Below, piece by piece: positions 35,913 through 44,230 of a stretch of DNA of 64,000 nt (positions are counted from its first letter, which is position 1; each line of letters begins with the position of its first letter). Source of the stretch: JAXLYE01 sp046351595 (GTDB lineage: Bacteria > Myxococcota_A > Polyangia > Palsa-1104 > JAEUJZ01); assembly GCA_046351595.1 (NCBI GenBank), contig JAXLYE010000003.1, positions 434,001-498,000 on the forward strand. The letters are read 5' to 3'. The notes under the pieces were generated by a model. That model did no database searches. It was not told where the DNA came from and was given only the letters and a program-made list of their open reading frames with translations. The position numbers and the translations under genes are program-made.

Positions 35913-38321
35913 CTAGACCTTGACGCGTCCGGGGTTCAGGGCGGCGAGCACGCGCGCCGGGGTGATGGGCAGCTCGCGGATGCGCACGCCGAGGGCGTTG
36001 TAGACCGCGTTGGCCACGGCCGCGGCGGTCGGCACCGTCGCCGGCTCGCCGATGCCGCTGGCGTCCGTGGAGCTGCGCCCGCGCAGCTCCTCCAGCAGCA
36101 CCACGTCGATCTTGGGCACGTCGAGCGCGCCCGCGATCTTGTACGTCTCGAGGTTGGCGTTGAGCGGCCGGCCGAAGCCGCGGTCGAAGCGCCGCTCCTC
36201 GAACAGCGCGTAGCTCAGGCCCTGGATGATGCCGCCGTGGATCTGGCTCTCGACGAGCAGCGGGTTCAGCGGGCGGCCGCAGTCCTGCGCCGCGACGACC
36301 CGCAGCACGCGGGTGACGCCGGTCAGTGTGTCGACCTCGACCTCGACGAACTGCACGCCGCCGAGCTGGCCGAACGAGATGCCGCGCGAGCCGCCGCGGC
36401 TCTGCTCGAAGCCGCCGTAGTCCGCCTGGCGCTCGGCGGTTCCGAGGACCTGGTCCTTGCGCAGCTTGGCGCACGCCTGCTTCCAGCCCAGGCCCGGTGT
36501 GACCAGCGGCTTGCCCGCCTTCTCGCCGACCAGCTTTCCGTCGACAAGCTCGGGCACCTTGTCGAGCTGGTAGACGGCCTGCAGCTCCTTGAGCAGCGCC
36601 AGCTTCGCTTTGGCGGCGGCGTCGCGCGCGGCCGGCGTGATCGAGTTGGTGGTGACGCTGCCGCCCGAGGCCGGGCCCGGCGGCAGCCGCGTGTCGCCGA
36701 TCGAAACCTTGATCTGCGCCGGGGTCAGGCCGAGCTCCTCGGCGACGACCTGCGCCAGCGGCGTGCGGATGCCGCTGCCGATGTCCTGCACGCCGGTCAG
36801 CACCTCGACGCTGCCGTCGCGGTGGATGCGGACCTCGGCGTGCGACGAGAGGTTGACCAGGTGGTACCACAGCCCCTGCGCCATGCCGACGCCGCGGCGC
36901 AGGTGACCGAGGCTGCCCTCGCGCGGGCCCTTGCCCGCGGGCTGGCGCTTGTCCCAGCCGAACAGCGCGGCGCCGCGCCTGCGCTCCTCAGCGCGCGCGG
37001 CGTGCGGGTCGTTGAGCTCGCGCAGCTTGAGCGGGTCCAGGCCCAGCTTCTCGGCCAGCTCGTCCATCGCCTGCTCGAGGGCGAAGGCGCCCTGCGGGTG
37101 GCCCGGCGCGCGGAAGGCGGCGAGCGGCCCGGTGTGCGTGAAGACGTCGGACTCCTCGGCATAGACCGCCGGGCACTTGTACAGCGACAGCACCGGACCG
37201 GCGAAGCCCGCGCCCGCGCCGGCGCCGCCCGAGCCCCAGCCCGTGACCTCCATGGCGCTGAGCCGGCCGTCCGCCTCGGCGGCGAGCGTCACGTTCTGCT
37301 CGGAGCCGGGGCGGTTGCCGACGGCGAGGTGCTCCTCGCGGCGGTCGAGGAAGACCCGCACCGCGGCGCCGGCCTTCTTCGCCAGCATCGCCGCCAGCAC
37401 GCCGTAGTTCCCGGCGCCGAACTTGGCGCCGAAGCCGCCGCCGACGTAGTCGCTGATCACGCGGATCTGGCTCTGCGGGATCTCCAGGTACTCGGCCAGC
37501 TCGTCGCGCACCGAGAAGATGCCCTGCGTCGAGGCCCACACCGTGAGCTCGTCGCCGGTCTTGCTCCACTCGGCGACCAGGCCGTGCGTCTCCATCGCCG
37601 AGTGGGTCTGCACCTGCGTGCGGTACTTCGCCGAGACCTTGACCTTGGCGGTCGAAAGCGCCGCGGTCACCGCCTTCTTCATCTCGGCCGCGTCCTTGCC
37701 GCGCGGGCCGGACTTCTTGGGGCCGCGCAGGTTGCCCTGCTGCGGCATCGCGCCGCCCGAGCCGCCGCCGCCCGCGGACCCCGCCATCGACGCCGGCTTC
37801 TCGAACACCAGCGGCGCGCCGGGCTTGAGCGCGTCGTCGGGCTCGATGACGTGCGGCAGCACCTGGTAGTCGACCTTGATCTTGCCGACCGCCGCCTCGG
37901 CCTGCGCCGCGGTCATCGCCGCCACCGCGGCGATGGGCTGGCCGTAGTAGCGCACCACCGGCACGAGCTTCTGATCCTTGGGCTCCTTCTCGTCGCTGGC
38001 TGCGCCCAAAAGGTGCGGCAGGATGACCACCGCCTTGACCCCGGGCATCTTCTCGGCCTCGGAGACATCGACGCGGTGGACGCGCGCGTGCGGGTGCACC
38101 GAGCGCAGGATCCGCCCCTGCAGCATGCCCGGCCGCTGCACGTCGAACGAGTAGCGCGCGCGGCCGGTGACCTTCTCGGCGCCGTCGATGCGCGGCGTGG
38201 CCTTGCCGACGCTCTTGAGCGTCGCGCTCTCGGCCCAGATCGCGGGCGCGTCGTCCGGGACCTCGCGCGGCTCGCTCTTGAGCGTGGCGCCGACGACGCC
38301 GGTCTTCACATCCTTCTTCAT
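35913..38321 (-). CDS. Xanthine dehydrogenase-family molybdopterin-binding large subunit
   Basis: The protein has 802 residues from ATG 38321 (GGGAGG upstream). The aldehyde oxidase/xanthine dehydrogenase a/b hammerhead domain comes first (KVTGRARYSFDVQRPGMLQGRILRS), then the Mo-pterin domains with DYVGGGFGAKFG, FRAPGHPQGAFALEQAMDELA and the near-C-terminal SGIGEPATVPTAAAVANAVYNAL, where the Glu of GxGEP is the catalytic base of the family. A Gly-rich insertion (SAGGGGSGGAMPQQGN) lies near residue 200. The subunit oxidises an aldehyde or heterocycle that cannot be named from the sequence. It has no signal peptide of its own and may be exported with the Tat-targeted iron-sulfur subunit. Its start overlaps the stop of that subunit (ATGA). 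Confidence 0.92.
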   Translation of the reverse strand: MKKDVKTGVVGATLKSEPREVPDDAPAIWAESATLKSVGKATPRIDGAEKVTGRARYSFDVQRPGMLQGRILRSVHPHARVHRVDVSEAEKMPGVKAVVILPHLLGAASDEKEPKDQKLVPVVRYYGQPIAAVAAMTAAQAEAAVGKIKVDYQVLPHVIEPDDALKPGAPLVFEKPASMAGSAGGGGSGGAMPQQGNLRGPKKSGPRGKDAAEMKKAVTAALSTAKVKVSAKYRTQVQTHSAMETHGLVAEWSKTGDELTVWASTQGIFSVRDELAEYLEIPQSQIRVISDYVGGGFGAKFGAGNYGVLAAMLAKKAGAAVRVFLDRREEHLAVGNRPGSEQNVTLAAEADGRLSAMEVTGWGSGGAGAGAGFAGPVLSLYKCPAVYAEESDVFTHTGPLAAFRAPGHPQGAFALEQAMDELAEKLGLDPLKLRELNDPHAARAEERRRGAALFGWDKRQPAGKGPREGSLGHLRRGVGMAQGLWYHLVNLSSHAEVRIHRDGSVEVLTGVQDIGSGIRTPLAQVVAEELGLTPAQIKVSIGDTRLPPGPASGGSVTTNSITPAARDAAAKAKLALLKELQAVYQLDKVPELVDGKLVGEKAGKPLVTPGLGWKQACAKLRKDQVLGTAERQADYGGFEQSRGGSRGISFGQLGGVQFVEVEVDTLTGVTRVLRVVAAQDCGRPLNPLLVESQIHGGIIQGLSYALFEERRFDRGFGRPLNANLETYKIAGALDVPKIDVVLLEELRGRSSTDASGIGEPATVPTAAAVANAVYNALGVRIRELPITPARVLAALNPGRVKV

Positions 38322-39181
38322 CGCGGACCTCCCTGGCCAGGGGCCGGGCCGGTGCCGGCGCCGGGCTTGCCGGCCGCCGGGGCGCCGCCGCCCTGGGCCA
38401 CCTTCAGCGTCGCGCTGACCACGTGCGGGTACGAGCCGCAGCGGCACAGGTTGCCGGCGATGGCCTCGCACACGTCGCTCGCGGTGAGCGCCGCCAGCGC
38501 GCCGCCGCCCTGCTGCTTGCGCCGCTCGAGCAGCGCGGCGCAGCTCATCACCATGCCCGGCGTGCAGAAGCCGCACTGCAGCGCGTCGGCCTCGATGAAC
38601 GCCTGCTGCACCGGGTGCAGCGCCGCGCCCTTCTGCAGCCCCTCGATGGTCGTCACCGCGCGCGGCTTGAGGCCGGCCGGCCCGCCGGTGCCGCCGACGT
38701 CGAGCGCCAGCGTCATGCAGGCCCCGGTCGGCTGGCCGTCGATCCACACCGTGCACGCGCCGCAGGCGCCGCGGTCGCAGCCGATCTTGGTGCCGGTCAG
38801 GCCCATGCGGTCGCGCAGCACCGACGCCAGCGTCTCGGTCGGCTCGACCGCGACCTTGGTTTCCTTGCCGTTGATGAGGAGCGTGATCGGCACCGCGCCC
38901 GGCCCGAGCACGGCGGGCGGTGGCACCGCGACCGGGGCGGCTGCCGCGACGGCCGGTGCCACCGTCGGCAGCCCGAGCAGCGCCGCGGCCCCGGCCGCGC
39001 TCGTGCCGGTCTGCAGGAAGCCGCGCCGCGACAGCCCGTCGCCCGTGGCGCCGCCGCCGGCCCCGCCGGTGGCCCTGTTCAAGTCCCCGCTCGTGTCGGG
39101 CCCCGCCGGCAGCTCATCCGGTGCCGCGCCGACCGAGCCCGCGCTACCTGAAGAAGGAAGTTCGCTTCTCGACCTGGACAT
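38318..39181 (-). CDS. [2Fe-2S] subunit of molybdenum hydroxylase with Tat signal
   Basis: The 287-residue protein has a long N-terminal region containing a Tat signal (LSRRGFLQTGTSAAGAAALLGLP, about 48-70). The ferredoxin-like domain follows (cluster ligands in GCDRGACGACTVWIDGQPTGAC), then the four-helix second domain (QCGFCTPGMVMSCAALL and GNLCRCGSYPHV). A Gly/Pro-rich tail ends the protein. It is the small subunit carrying two clusters in the electron path from the Mo site to FAD. The Tat signal suggests that the folded three-subunit enzyme is exported to the periplasm, as in PaoABC-like enzymes. The ATG used leaves about 45 residues before the twin-arginine motif, longer than usual, so a later start is possible. 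Confidence 0.88.
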   Translation of the reverse strand: MSRSRSELPSSGSAGSVGAAPDELPAGPDTSGDLNRATGGAGGGATGDGLSRRGFLQTGTSAAGAAALLGLPTVAPAVAAAAPVAVPPPAVLGPGAVPITLLINGKETKVAVEPTETLASVLRDRMGLTGTKIGCDRGACGACTVWIDGQPTGACMTLALDVGGTGGPAGLKPRAVTTIEGLQKGAALHPVQQAFIEADALQCGFCTPGMVMSCAALLERRKQQGGGALAALTASDVCEAIAGNLCRCGSYPHVVSATLKVAQGGGAPAAGKPGAGTGPAPGQGGPR

Positions 39182-39296
39182 GAGGGCACGATAGCAAAAG
39201 CCCGCGCGCTCGCGCGCACCGATTGCCGCCGCAGCCTTACGAAGATCTACCGCCGCCCTGGCGGCGGCCGGAGTCCGATCTGGCGCCGCGCCGGAT

Positions 39297-39328
<32 letters not shown>

Positions 39329-39480
39329 AACGACGGACCGACGAGCCGCTGGTCGGGCCGGCGGCGCCGCGAAGCCCGCAGCGGGCCGCGTCCGTCTCGA
39401 GATCCGCGTGCGCTGCGGCGCTGCACAGGGTCGCAAAGGCGGCTTTACAGCGATGGCACGGCCCACCTACTATCCCGCTC

Positions 39481-40737
39481 ATGGGAAATCGCGCGCGCGA
39501 ACGCGTTGGTACGCTCCGGGCCGTTGCTGCGGCCGCCGGGATTGGCCTCGGCCTTGGGGCCCTCCTCCTCGGCGGGTGCAACAACTTCACGTCGTTCCTC
39601 TCGAGAGGCGCTGCCTACAAGCCCAAGTCGGTGCGCAAGGTCGACCTGGCCTGGGACCAGATGCGGCTGTTCGCCGGCGACATGAACTTCCACTACGCGC
39701 CGCCCGACGACGTCACCGAGGTCCGCCGCGACCAGAAGCAGTCGATGGAGCTGCTCGACAAGTCCGAGCTCGACTTCGTCATCGTCACGCCCAAGCTCAA
39801 GGCCCGCTTCTGGGAGAACTCGGGGGAGCTCGAGAAGGTCTACCGCGACTGGCAGGTCACCAGCCAGGCCTTCAGCTCGATGGGCGAGGGGCACCCGCTG
39901 CTCTTCCTCGGCGCCGAGTACCACGACGACCAGTGGGGCTCGGCGTCGCTCATCGCCTCGGACTTCGCCGGCGCGCTCGGCGAGCTGTCGAAGCTGTCGC
40001 GCGACCAGCTCAAGTCGCTGCCGAACCTCTTGTTCGAGTACGTGAAGCTGCAGCGCGGCCTCGTCGTGCTCAACACGCCGCTGGCGACGCCGCTCAAGGT
40101 GCCCTTCGACTCGCCGCTCAAGTACGCGCGCACCGACCGCTCGTGGCGGCCGCTGTCGCGCAAGGGCCTCAAGGTGAGCGAGCTGCCCAAGGACATCCAG
40201 TGGCTCAACGCCAACTACAACGCCATGGAGGCGTACAGCGTCCCGGTCTCGATCTGGCGCGACAAGTACGTCCTCGAGGACGAGCTGGCCAGCACCCGCG
40301 AGGTGCTCGCCCTCGCCGACAAGACCAGCCTGCAGCTCAACCGCCGCATCCTCACCACCGCCGGCACCGATAGCCGCGGCCGCCTGGTGCGCGCCACCAT
40401 CTTCGTCGCCGCGCCCGAGCGCAGCAAGGATCGCATCCTCGACGGCCTGCGCGCCGGCCGCGTCTGCCTGCGCTCGCCGACCGCCTGCACCGCGCGCATG
40501 TACGCCGACGGCAGCGGCCTGGCCATGCACGTCGGCGGCGCGGTCTCGGGCGCCAAGACCGTCGAGTTCGCGTGGCCCGGCGAGGGCCAGCTGTACCGCA
40601 ACGGCGAGCTCGTCGACACCTTCACCGACCGCACCCGCACCCAGCCCGCCCGCCCCGGCGTCTGCGACATCTACCGCGTCCACGTCGACAACGGCTTCTC
40701 CGGCCCGTTCTACGTCAACTGCGACCTGATGCAGTAG
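39481..40737 (+). CDS. Lipoprotein with degenerate PHP-phosphoesterase-like domain
   Basis: The protein has 418 residues from ATG 39481. It has a lipoprotein signal (VAAAAGIGLGLGALLLGGC) with the lipidated Cys near 33. The next part, GDMNFHYAPPDDVTEVRRDQKQSMELLDKSELDFVIVTPKLK, is laid out like a PHP domain (GDLHxHTxxSDG and LDFxxxTDH). However, the first motif reads N-F-H rather than H-x-H, and TDH is TPK, so key metal ligands are missing. The C-terminal 200 residues contain a beta domain. This is probably a surface or periplasmic lipoprotein with lost or altered phosphoesterase activity. No strong ribosome-binding site was seen, but the signal sequence supports the start. Confidence 0.68.
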   Translation: MGNRARERVGTLRAVAAAAGIGLGLGALLLGGCNNFTSFLSRGAAYKPKSVRKVDLAWDQMRLFAGDMNFHYAPPDDVTEVRRDQKQSMELLDKSELDFVIVTPKLKARFWENSGELEKVYRDWQVTSQAFSSMGEGHPLLFLGAEYHDDQWGSASLIASDFAGALGELSKLSRDQLKSLPNLLFEYVKLQRGLVVLNTPLATPLKVPFDSPLKYARTDRSWRPLSRKGLKVSELPKDIQWLNANYNAMEAYSVPVSIWRDKYVLEDELASTREVLALADKTSLQLNRRILTTAGTDSRGRLVRATIFVAAPERSKDRILDGLRAGRVCLRSPTACTARMYADGSGLAMHVGGAVSGAKTVEFAWPGEGQLYRNGELVDTFTDRTRTQPARPGVCDIYRVHVDNGFSGPFYVNCDLMQ

Positions 40738-40801
40738 GCGCCCGCGCGCAGGAGGCGGGCCGCGTCCGGCCCGGCCCGTCCCGCCGCGGCCCTGGCGGCG
40801 G

Positions 40802-41653
40802 CTACGGCAAGAAGCGCACCGAGCGGACCCTCGACTCGGCCTCGCTCTTGACCGTGTTGCTGTCGATCATCAGACCGACCTCGATGACGTCCGGCACGCC
40901 CGCCGCCGCCCGCTCGGGGTAGGCCAGGCGGAAGTCCGCCTCGACGTCCCGCACCAGCGTGCGCAGCTGCCCCGGCCGATCGTTGCCGCGGCCGAGCGCG
41001 ATGTAGCGCATGAACTCGCCGTATTTGCGCTCCTTGCCGACCTCGCCCGCCACCTTCCAAGCCCCGTCGGCCCAGACGTACGCCACCGTGTCCGGGATCC
41101 GCTGCCCCTGGTAGCTGTGCCGCGGCCCGTCGAACGAAACCAGCAGGTAGAAGCACGCGTCGTTGCGGTCCGGGTCCGTGACGTCCGCGCCCTTGCCGAC
41201 GAGCTGCACCGGCGCCATCGTCACCTCCAGGTGGCGCAGCTCCTGGGGGTGCACGCGGAAGCCGCCGGCGGTCACGCGCAGGAGCACCTTGTCCTCGCGC
41301 TTGAGCAGCCGCCAGAACAGCACCGAGCCCGCCATCGGCCCCGGCCGCGCCAAAAGGTGCAGGCTGCCGTCGCGCAGGAAGAAGTACGCCGGCGTGCCGA
41401 ACTTGACCTCCCAGCGCCCCGAGCGGCCCTTCAGCCACGCCTGCAGCGGATCGCCGGCCGGCGTGTCCGGCTCGTGCGACAGGTCGAACACGGTCACCGG
41501 CTCGGTCGCCGCCGCCGGCCGCACCTCCGCGAGCCCAATCCCGAGCAGCCCGAGCGTCAAAACCGCCCGCGTCAGGAACCGTCCGCGCCGCACGTGCGTC
41601 GAGCCGGCGCGATCCGGCGGGGCTGCAAGTCGATTGGGCGGGGACGTGCTCAT
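40802..41653 (-). CDS. Secreted DUF3047-like protein
   Basis: The 283-residue protein has an Arg-rich N-terminus (HVRRGRFLTRAVLTLGLLGIGLAEVRPAAA) that forms a signal peptide. The mature domain contains WKVAGEVGKERKYGEFMRYIALGRGNDRPG, DVEADFRLAYPE and VPDVIEVGLMIDSNTVKSEAESRVRSVRF, the closing pattern of DUF3047-type proteins. That region resembles a concanavalin-like beta sandwich (a carbohydrate-binding fold), so a carbohydrate-related role is conceivable but unproven. The start at ATG 41653 lacks a clear ribosome-binding site. It follows a PIG-L deacetylase gene by 50 bases on the same strand. Confidence 0.75.
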   Translation of the reverse strand: MSTSPPNRLAAPPDRAGSTHVRRGRFLTRAVLTLGLLGIGLAEVRPAAATEPVTVFDLSHEPDTPAGDPLQAWLKGRSGRWEVKFGTPAYFFLRDGSLHLLARPGPMAGSVLFWRLLKREDKVLLRVTAGGFRVHPQELRHLEVTMAPVQLVGKGADVTDPDRNDACFYLLVSFDGPRHSYQGQRIPDTVAYVWADGAWKVAGEVGKERKYGEFMRYIALGRGNDRPGQLRTLVRDVEADFRLAYPERAAAGVPDVIEVGLMIDSNTVKSEAESRVRSVRFLP

Positions 41654-41703
41654 CGGTCGATACCCGCTGCCATCATAGCGCAGCCGGCGCGGCTGCCAGC
41701 CGC

Positions 41704-42699
41704 TTACGCCCCGGTCCCTGCGGCAGGCGTCGGGCGGTGCGGCGGCGGCGACGCGGGCTGCGGCGGCCGCACCCCTTGATCCAGCCACAGCCGCTCCCAC
41801 GCCTGGCCCGGCGGCGCCGGCTCCGCGGACCGCGTCGCGCCATGAGCAAACAGCCGCTGCAGCAGCGCCTCCGGCGAAGCCGCGAACAGCGGCCACTGCG
41901 AGGCGTACGCCGCCAGCGCCTGCAGCCGCTCCGGCGCCGCCGCCGGCACCGCGCGCAGCCGCGGCACGAGCTTCAGGGGGAAGCCCGGCCGCTGCCCGAC
42001 CGGATCCGCTCCGTAGATGGAGCGCGCGACGACCCACGCGCCCAGCTGGCGCCCGCCCGGCAGCCAGCGCAGGAAGCCGGGCTGGCCCTCCCAGCTGCGC
42101 GGCGTCAGCTCGAGCTGGAACGCGCGCAGCGCCGCCAGCTCCTCGTCGCGCGAGGCCCGCTCGCAGCCCGGCAGGTGGCGCTCCGCGAGCGGCACCTCCA
42201 GCGCCTCCAGCCGCCGCCCCAGCGCGTAGCGCACCAGCGAGTAGGGCAGGTCTTCGTAGTAGCCGAGCTCGAGCTGCAGGTCGTAGGCCAGCGCCCGCGC
42301 CGCCACGTGCACGATGCGGTGGTCGATGTGCCCGCCGACCGCCAGCGGCGCCCGCAGCGACGCGCCCGGGCCGATGTGCCAGCGCAGGCGCTCGACGACC
42401 TCGTTGGTGACGCCCAGGTGCTCGGGGCCGAGCGGCGCGAACAGGCCCAGGGCGCCGCGCACCTCGGGGCGGTCCGGCGCGTCGAACAGATCCAGGCTCA
42501 GGTAGCGGCAGCCGAGCGCCCGCGCCGCGGCCTCGTCCTCGGCCCGCCGCACCGCCGCCTGCGGCCCCGACAGGAACACCGTGATCAAGGTGACCGGATG
42601 TCCGGCCCGCACGTCCGCGAGCAGCGAGCCCGCGCACGACATCGCCACGTCGTCCGCGTGCGGGGCCAGGTAGTAGATCGGTCCCGGAGATTCAGCCAT
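41704..42699 (-). CDS. PIG-L family deacetylase
   Basis: The protein has about 331 residues. Metal-binding motif APHADDVAMSCAG lies at about 12-24 (P-H-x-D-D) and the second motif GGHIDHRIVH at about 122-131 (H-x-D-H). PIG-L/LmbE enzymes are zinc-dependent deacetylases of N-acetylglucosaminyl groups in glycolipids, bacillithiol, mycothiol or antibiotics; the substrate cannot be deduced. A Pro-rich tail ends the protein. The ATG at 42699 and a TTG at 42705 are both possible: AGGAG is 6 bases before TTG but 12 before ATG. It is divergent from the OB-fold protein gene at 42732 and probably co-transcribed with the DUF3047 gene. Confidence 0.88.
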   Translation of the reverse strand: MAESPGPIYYLAPHADDVAMSCAGSLLADVRAGHPVTLITVFLSGPQAAVRRAEDEAAARALGCRYLSLDLFDAPDRPEVRGALGLFAPLGPEHLGVTNEVVERLRWHIGPGASLRAPLAVGGHIDHRIVHVAARALAYDLQLELGYYEDLPYSLVRYALGRRLEALEVPLAERHLPGCERASRDEELAALRAFQLELTPRSWEGQPGFLRWLPGGRQLGAWVVARSIYGADPVGQRPGFPLKLVPRLRAVPAAAPERLQALAAYASQWPLFAASPEALLQRLFAHGATRSAEPAPPGQAWERLWLDQGVRPPQPASPPPHRPTPAAGTGA

Positions 42700-42731
42700 C
42701 ACCAAGCGGCTCTCCTGGCCTTTATACTCGA

Positions 42732-44135
42732 ATGATGCCGCTGTGGTCTCGGCTGCGTGCCTTGCTGGGCCTGGGTCCTCCTGCTGCTGCCGGGGCAGGG
42801 GACGCGGGACCGCCCGAGGACGCAGCGGGTGCGAGCGCCGCGCCCGGCGATCCTCCGCCGCAGCGTGCGGCCGACGCCGACGACCCCGACGCCGGAGAGT
42901 CCGCGGACGCCGCGCCTCTGCCCGGGACGCTCGACGACTGGGACTCGAGCAGCCAGACCGGCAGCATCACCCTGACCGACGGCGCGGTGGTGCGCTTCGG
43001 CATTGAGGCGTGCCACGAGTTCCGGCCGCTCATCGGCCTGCGCGTCGAGGTGCTGGGCACCGGCGTGCCGCCCGAGGACGCCACCGGCGAGGAGGGCAAC
43101 GGCCTGTGGGCGACCACGGTCCGCCTGCGCCCCGGCAGCGAGTCCGAGTACGCCGCCCGGCTGCGCGTCTACCAGGTCGAGCGCGCGGTGCGCGGCGAGG
43201 ACGGCGTGGTGCCCGGCGAGCCGCCGTGGGCGCGCAACAAGGCGGGCAAGAAGCCCGCCGGTCCGGGGCGCCCGCTCGACGCCTTCTTCGCGCTGACCGT
43301 AATCCTCGAGCGGGAGCTGCCGCTGTCGCCGACCGCGCTGTCGGGGCTGTTCGACAGCCCGCTGTGGCGGCAGCCGCTGGTGCGGCTCATCCCGCTGTTG
43401 CGCAAGGGCAAGCCCGAGGCCGGCTTCTCCGCCGAGATCGTCTGCGGCGCGATGCGCGGGTTCCTCTTGTACCGCCCGCAGCCCTACCTCTGCGGCGACG
43501 GCACCGAGCGCGGCCGCGGCCACGTCGGCCTGTTCGTCGGCGGCCCGCACGGCCCGCGCGCGCTCGCCGAGCTGCCCGCCCAGGTCGCGGCCGGCCCGCC
43601 GCCGCTGTCCGAGAGCGGCGAGATCCGCCTGATCTCGGACCTGGCGCGCAGCCTGCTCAGCCGCGACAGCGAGGCCTCGGGCCTGGTGGTCAACCGCGCC
43701 GGCAAGGCGTGGAAGCCGCGCGACATCGCGCTCAGCCAGCTCGGCGAGGACGATGCGCGGGCGCCGTTCCTCTTGTGGATCGACTGGGCCGTGGCCGAGC
43801 GCGACGGCCACCGCGTGCAGCGCTCGCTGGGCATGGAGTCGCTCGGCCTGCCCGACGTCGCGGTGCGCACGATGCGCGACGAGCAGCTCGACGCCGCGCG
43901 CGACGCCGTGTGGTGGATCTGCCAGCTCCTGTGCGAGGGCAAGCTCGCCCACCCGCCGCCCGCGGGCCCGCCGAAGGTGGTGTCGGTGCCGCGCCGCCTC
44001 CGGCTGCTGCCGGGCTCGCGCATCGTCGCCGAGGAGCCGGCCGAGCCGCTCGGTTACCGCGTGCTGCGCTGGGACCGCGAGTGGCTGGAGCTCGAGGCGC
44101 CCGAGGCGGCGGCGCGCACCAGCAGCGCGTCCTGA
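42732..44135 (+). CDS. Hypothetical protein with N-terminal cold-shock/OB-like segment
   Basis: The 467-residue protein has an acidic Ala/Pro-rich region (15-65), then WDSSSQTGSITLTDGAVVRFGIEACHEFRPLIGLRVEVLG (about 70-108). This has the G-x-I and R-F pattern of a cold-shock-like OB fold, though the RNA-binding aromatic motifs are not intact. The rest (about 150-450) is an unrecognised domain containing GFSAEIVCGAMRGFLLYRPQ and DAVWWICQLLCEGKLAHPP. No signal peptide is present. It is transcribed divergently from the PIG-L gene over 32 bases. No functional assignment is possible from sequence alone. Confidence 0.65.
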   Translation: MMPLWSRLRALLGLGPPAAAGAGDAGPPEDAAGASAAPGDPPPQRAADADDPDAGESADAAPLPGTLDDWDSSSQTGSITLTDGAVVRFGIEACHEFRPLIGLRVEVLGTGVPPEDATGEEGNGLWATTVRLRPGSESEYAARLRVYQVERAVRGEDGVVPGEPPWARNKAGKKPAGPGRPLDAFFALTVILERELPLSPTALSGLFDSPLWRQPLVRLIPLLRKGKPEAGFSAEIVCGAMRGFLLYRPQPYLCGDGTERGRGHVGLFVGGPHGPRALAELPAQVAAGPPPLSESGEIRLISDLARSLLSRDSEASGLVVNRAGKAWKPRDIALSQLGEDDARAPFLLWIDWAVAERDGHRVQRSLGMESLGLPDVAVRTMRDEQLDAARDAVWWICQLLCEGKLAHPPPAGPPKVVSVPRRLRLLPGSRIVAEEPAEPLGYRVLRWDREWLELEAPEAAARTSSAS

Positions 44136-44230
44136 CGCTGCGGAGCCCCGGGCCTGCGAGTTCGCGGTTGCGGACGCGGGCCCGCGAACGTAGAGTGCGC
44201 GCGCACTGAGCCCCGACCAGGGGACCCCCG

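Noticed and set aside
35748..39194. 1148-codon open frame opposite the molybdenum hydroxylase genes
   Set aside because: It is antisense to three genes with clear family motifs; the translation is His/Arg/Gln/Leu-rich low complexity as expected from high-GC third-position bias.
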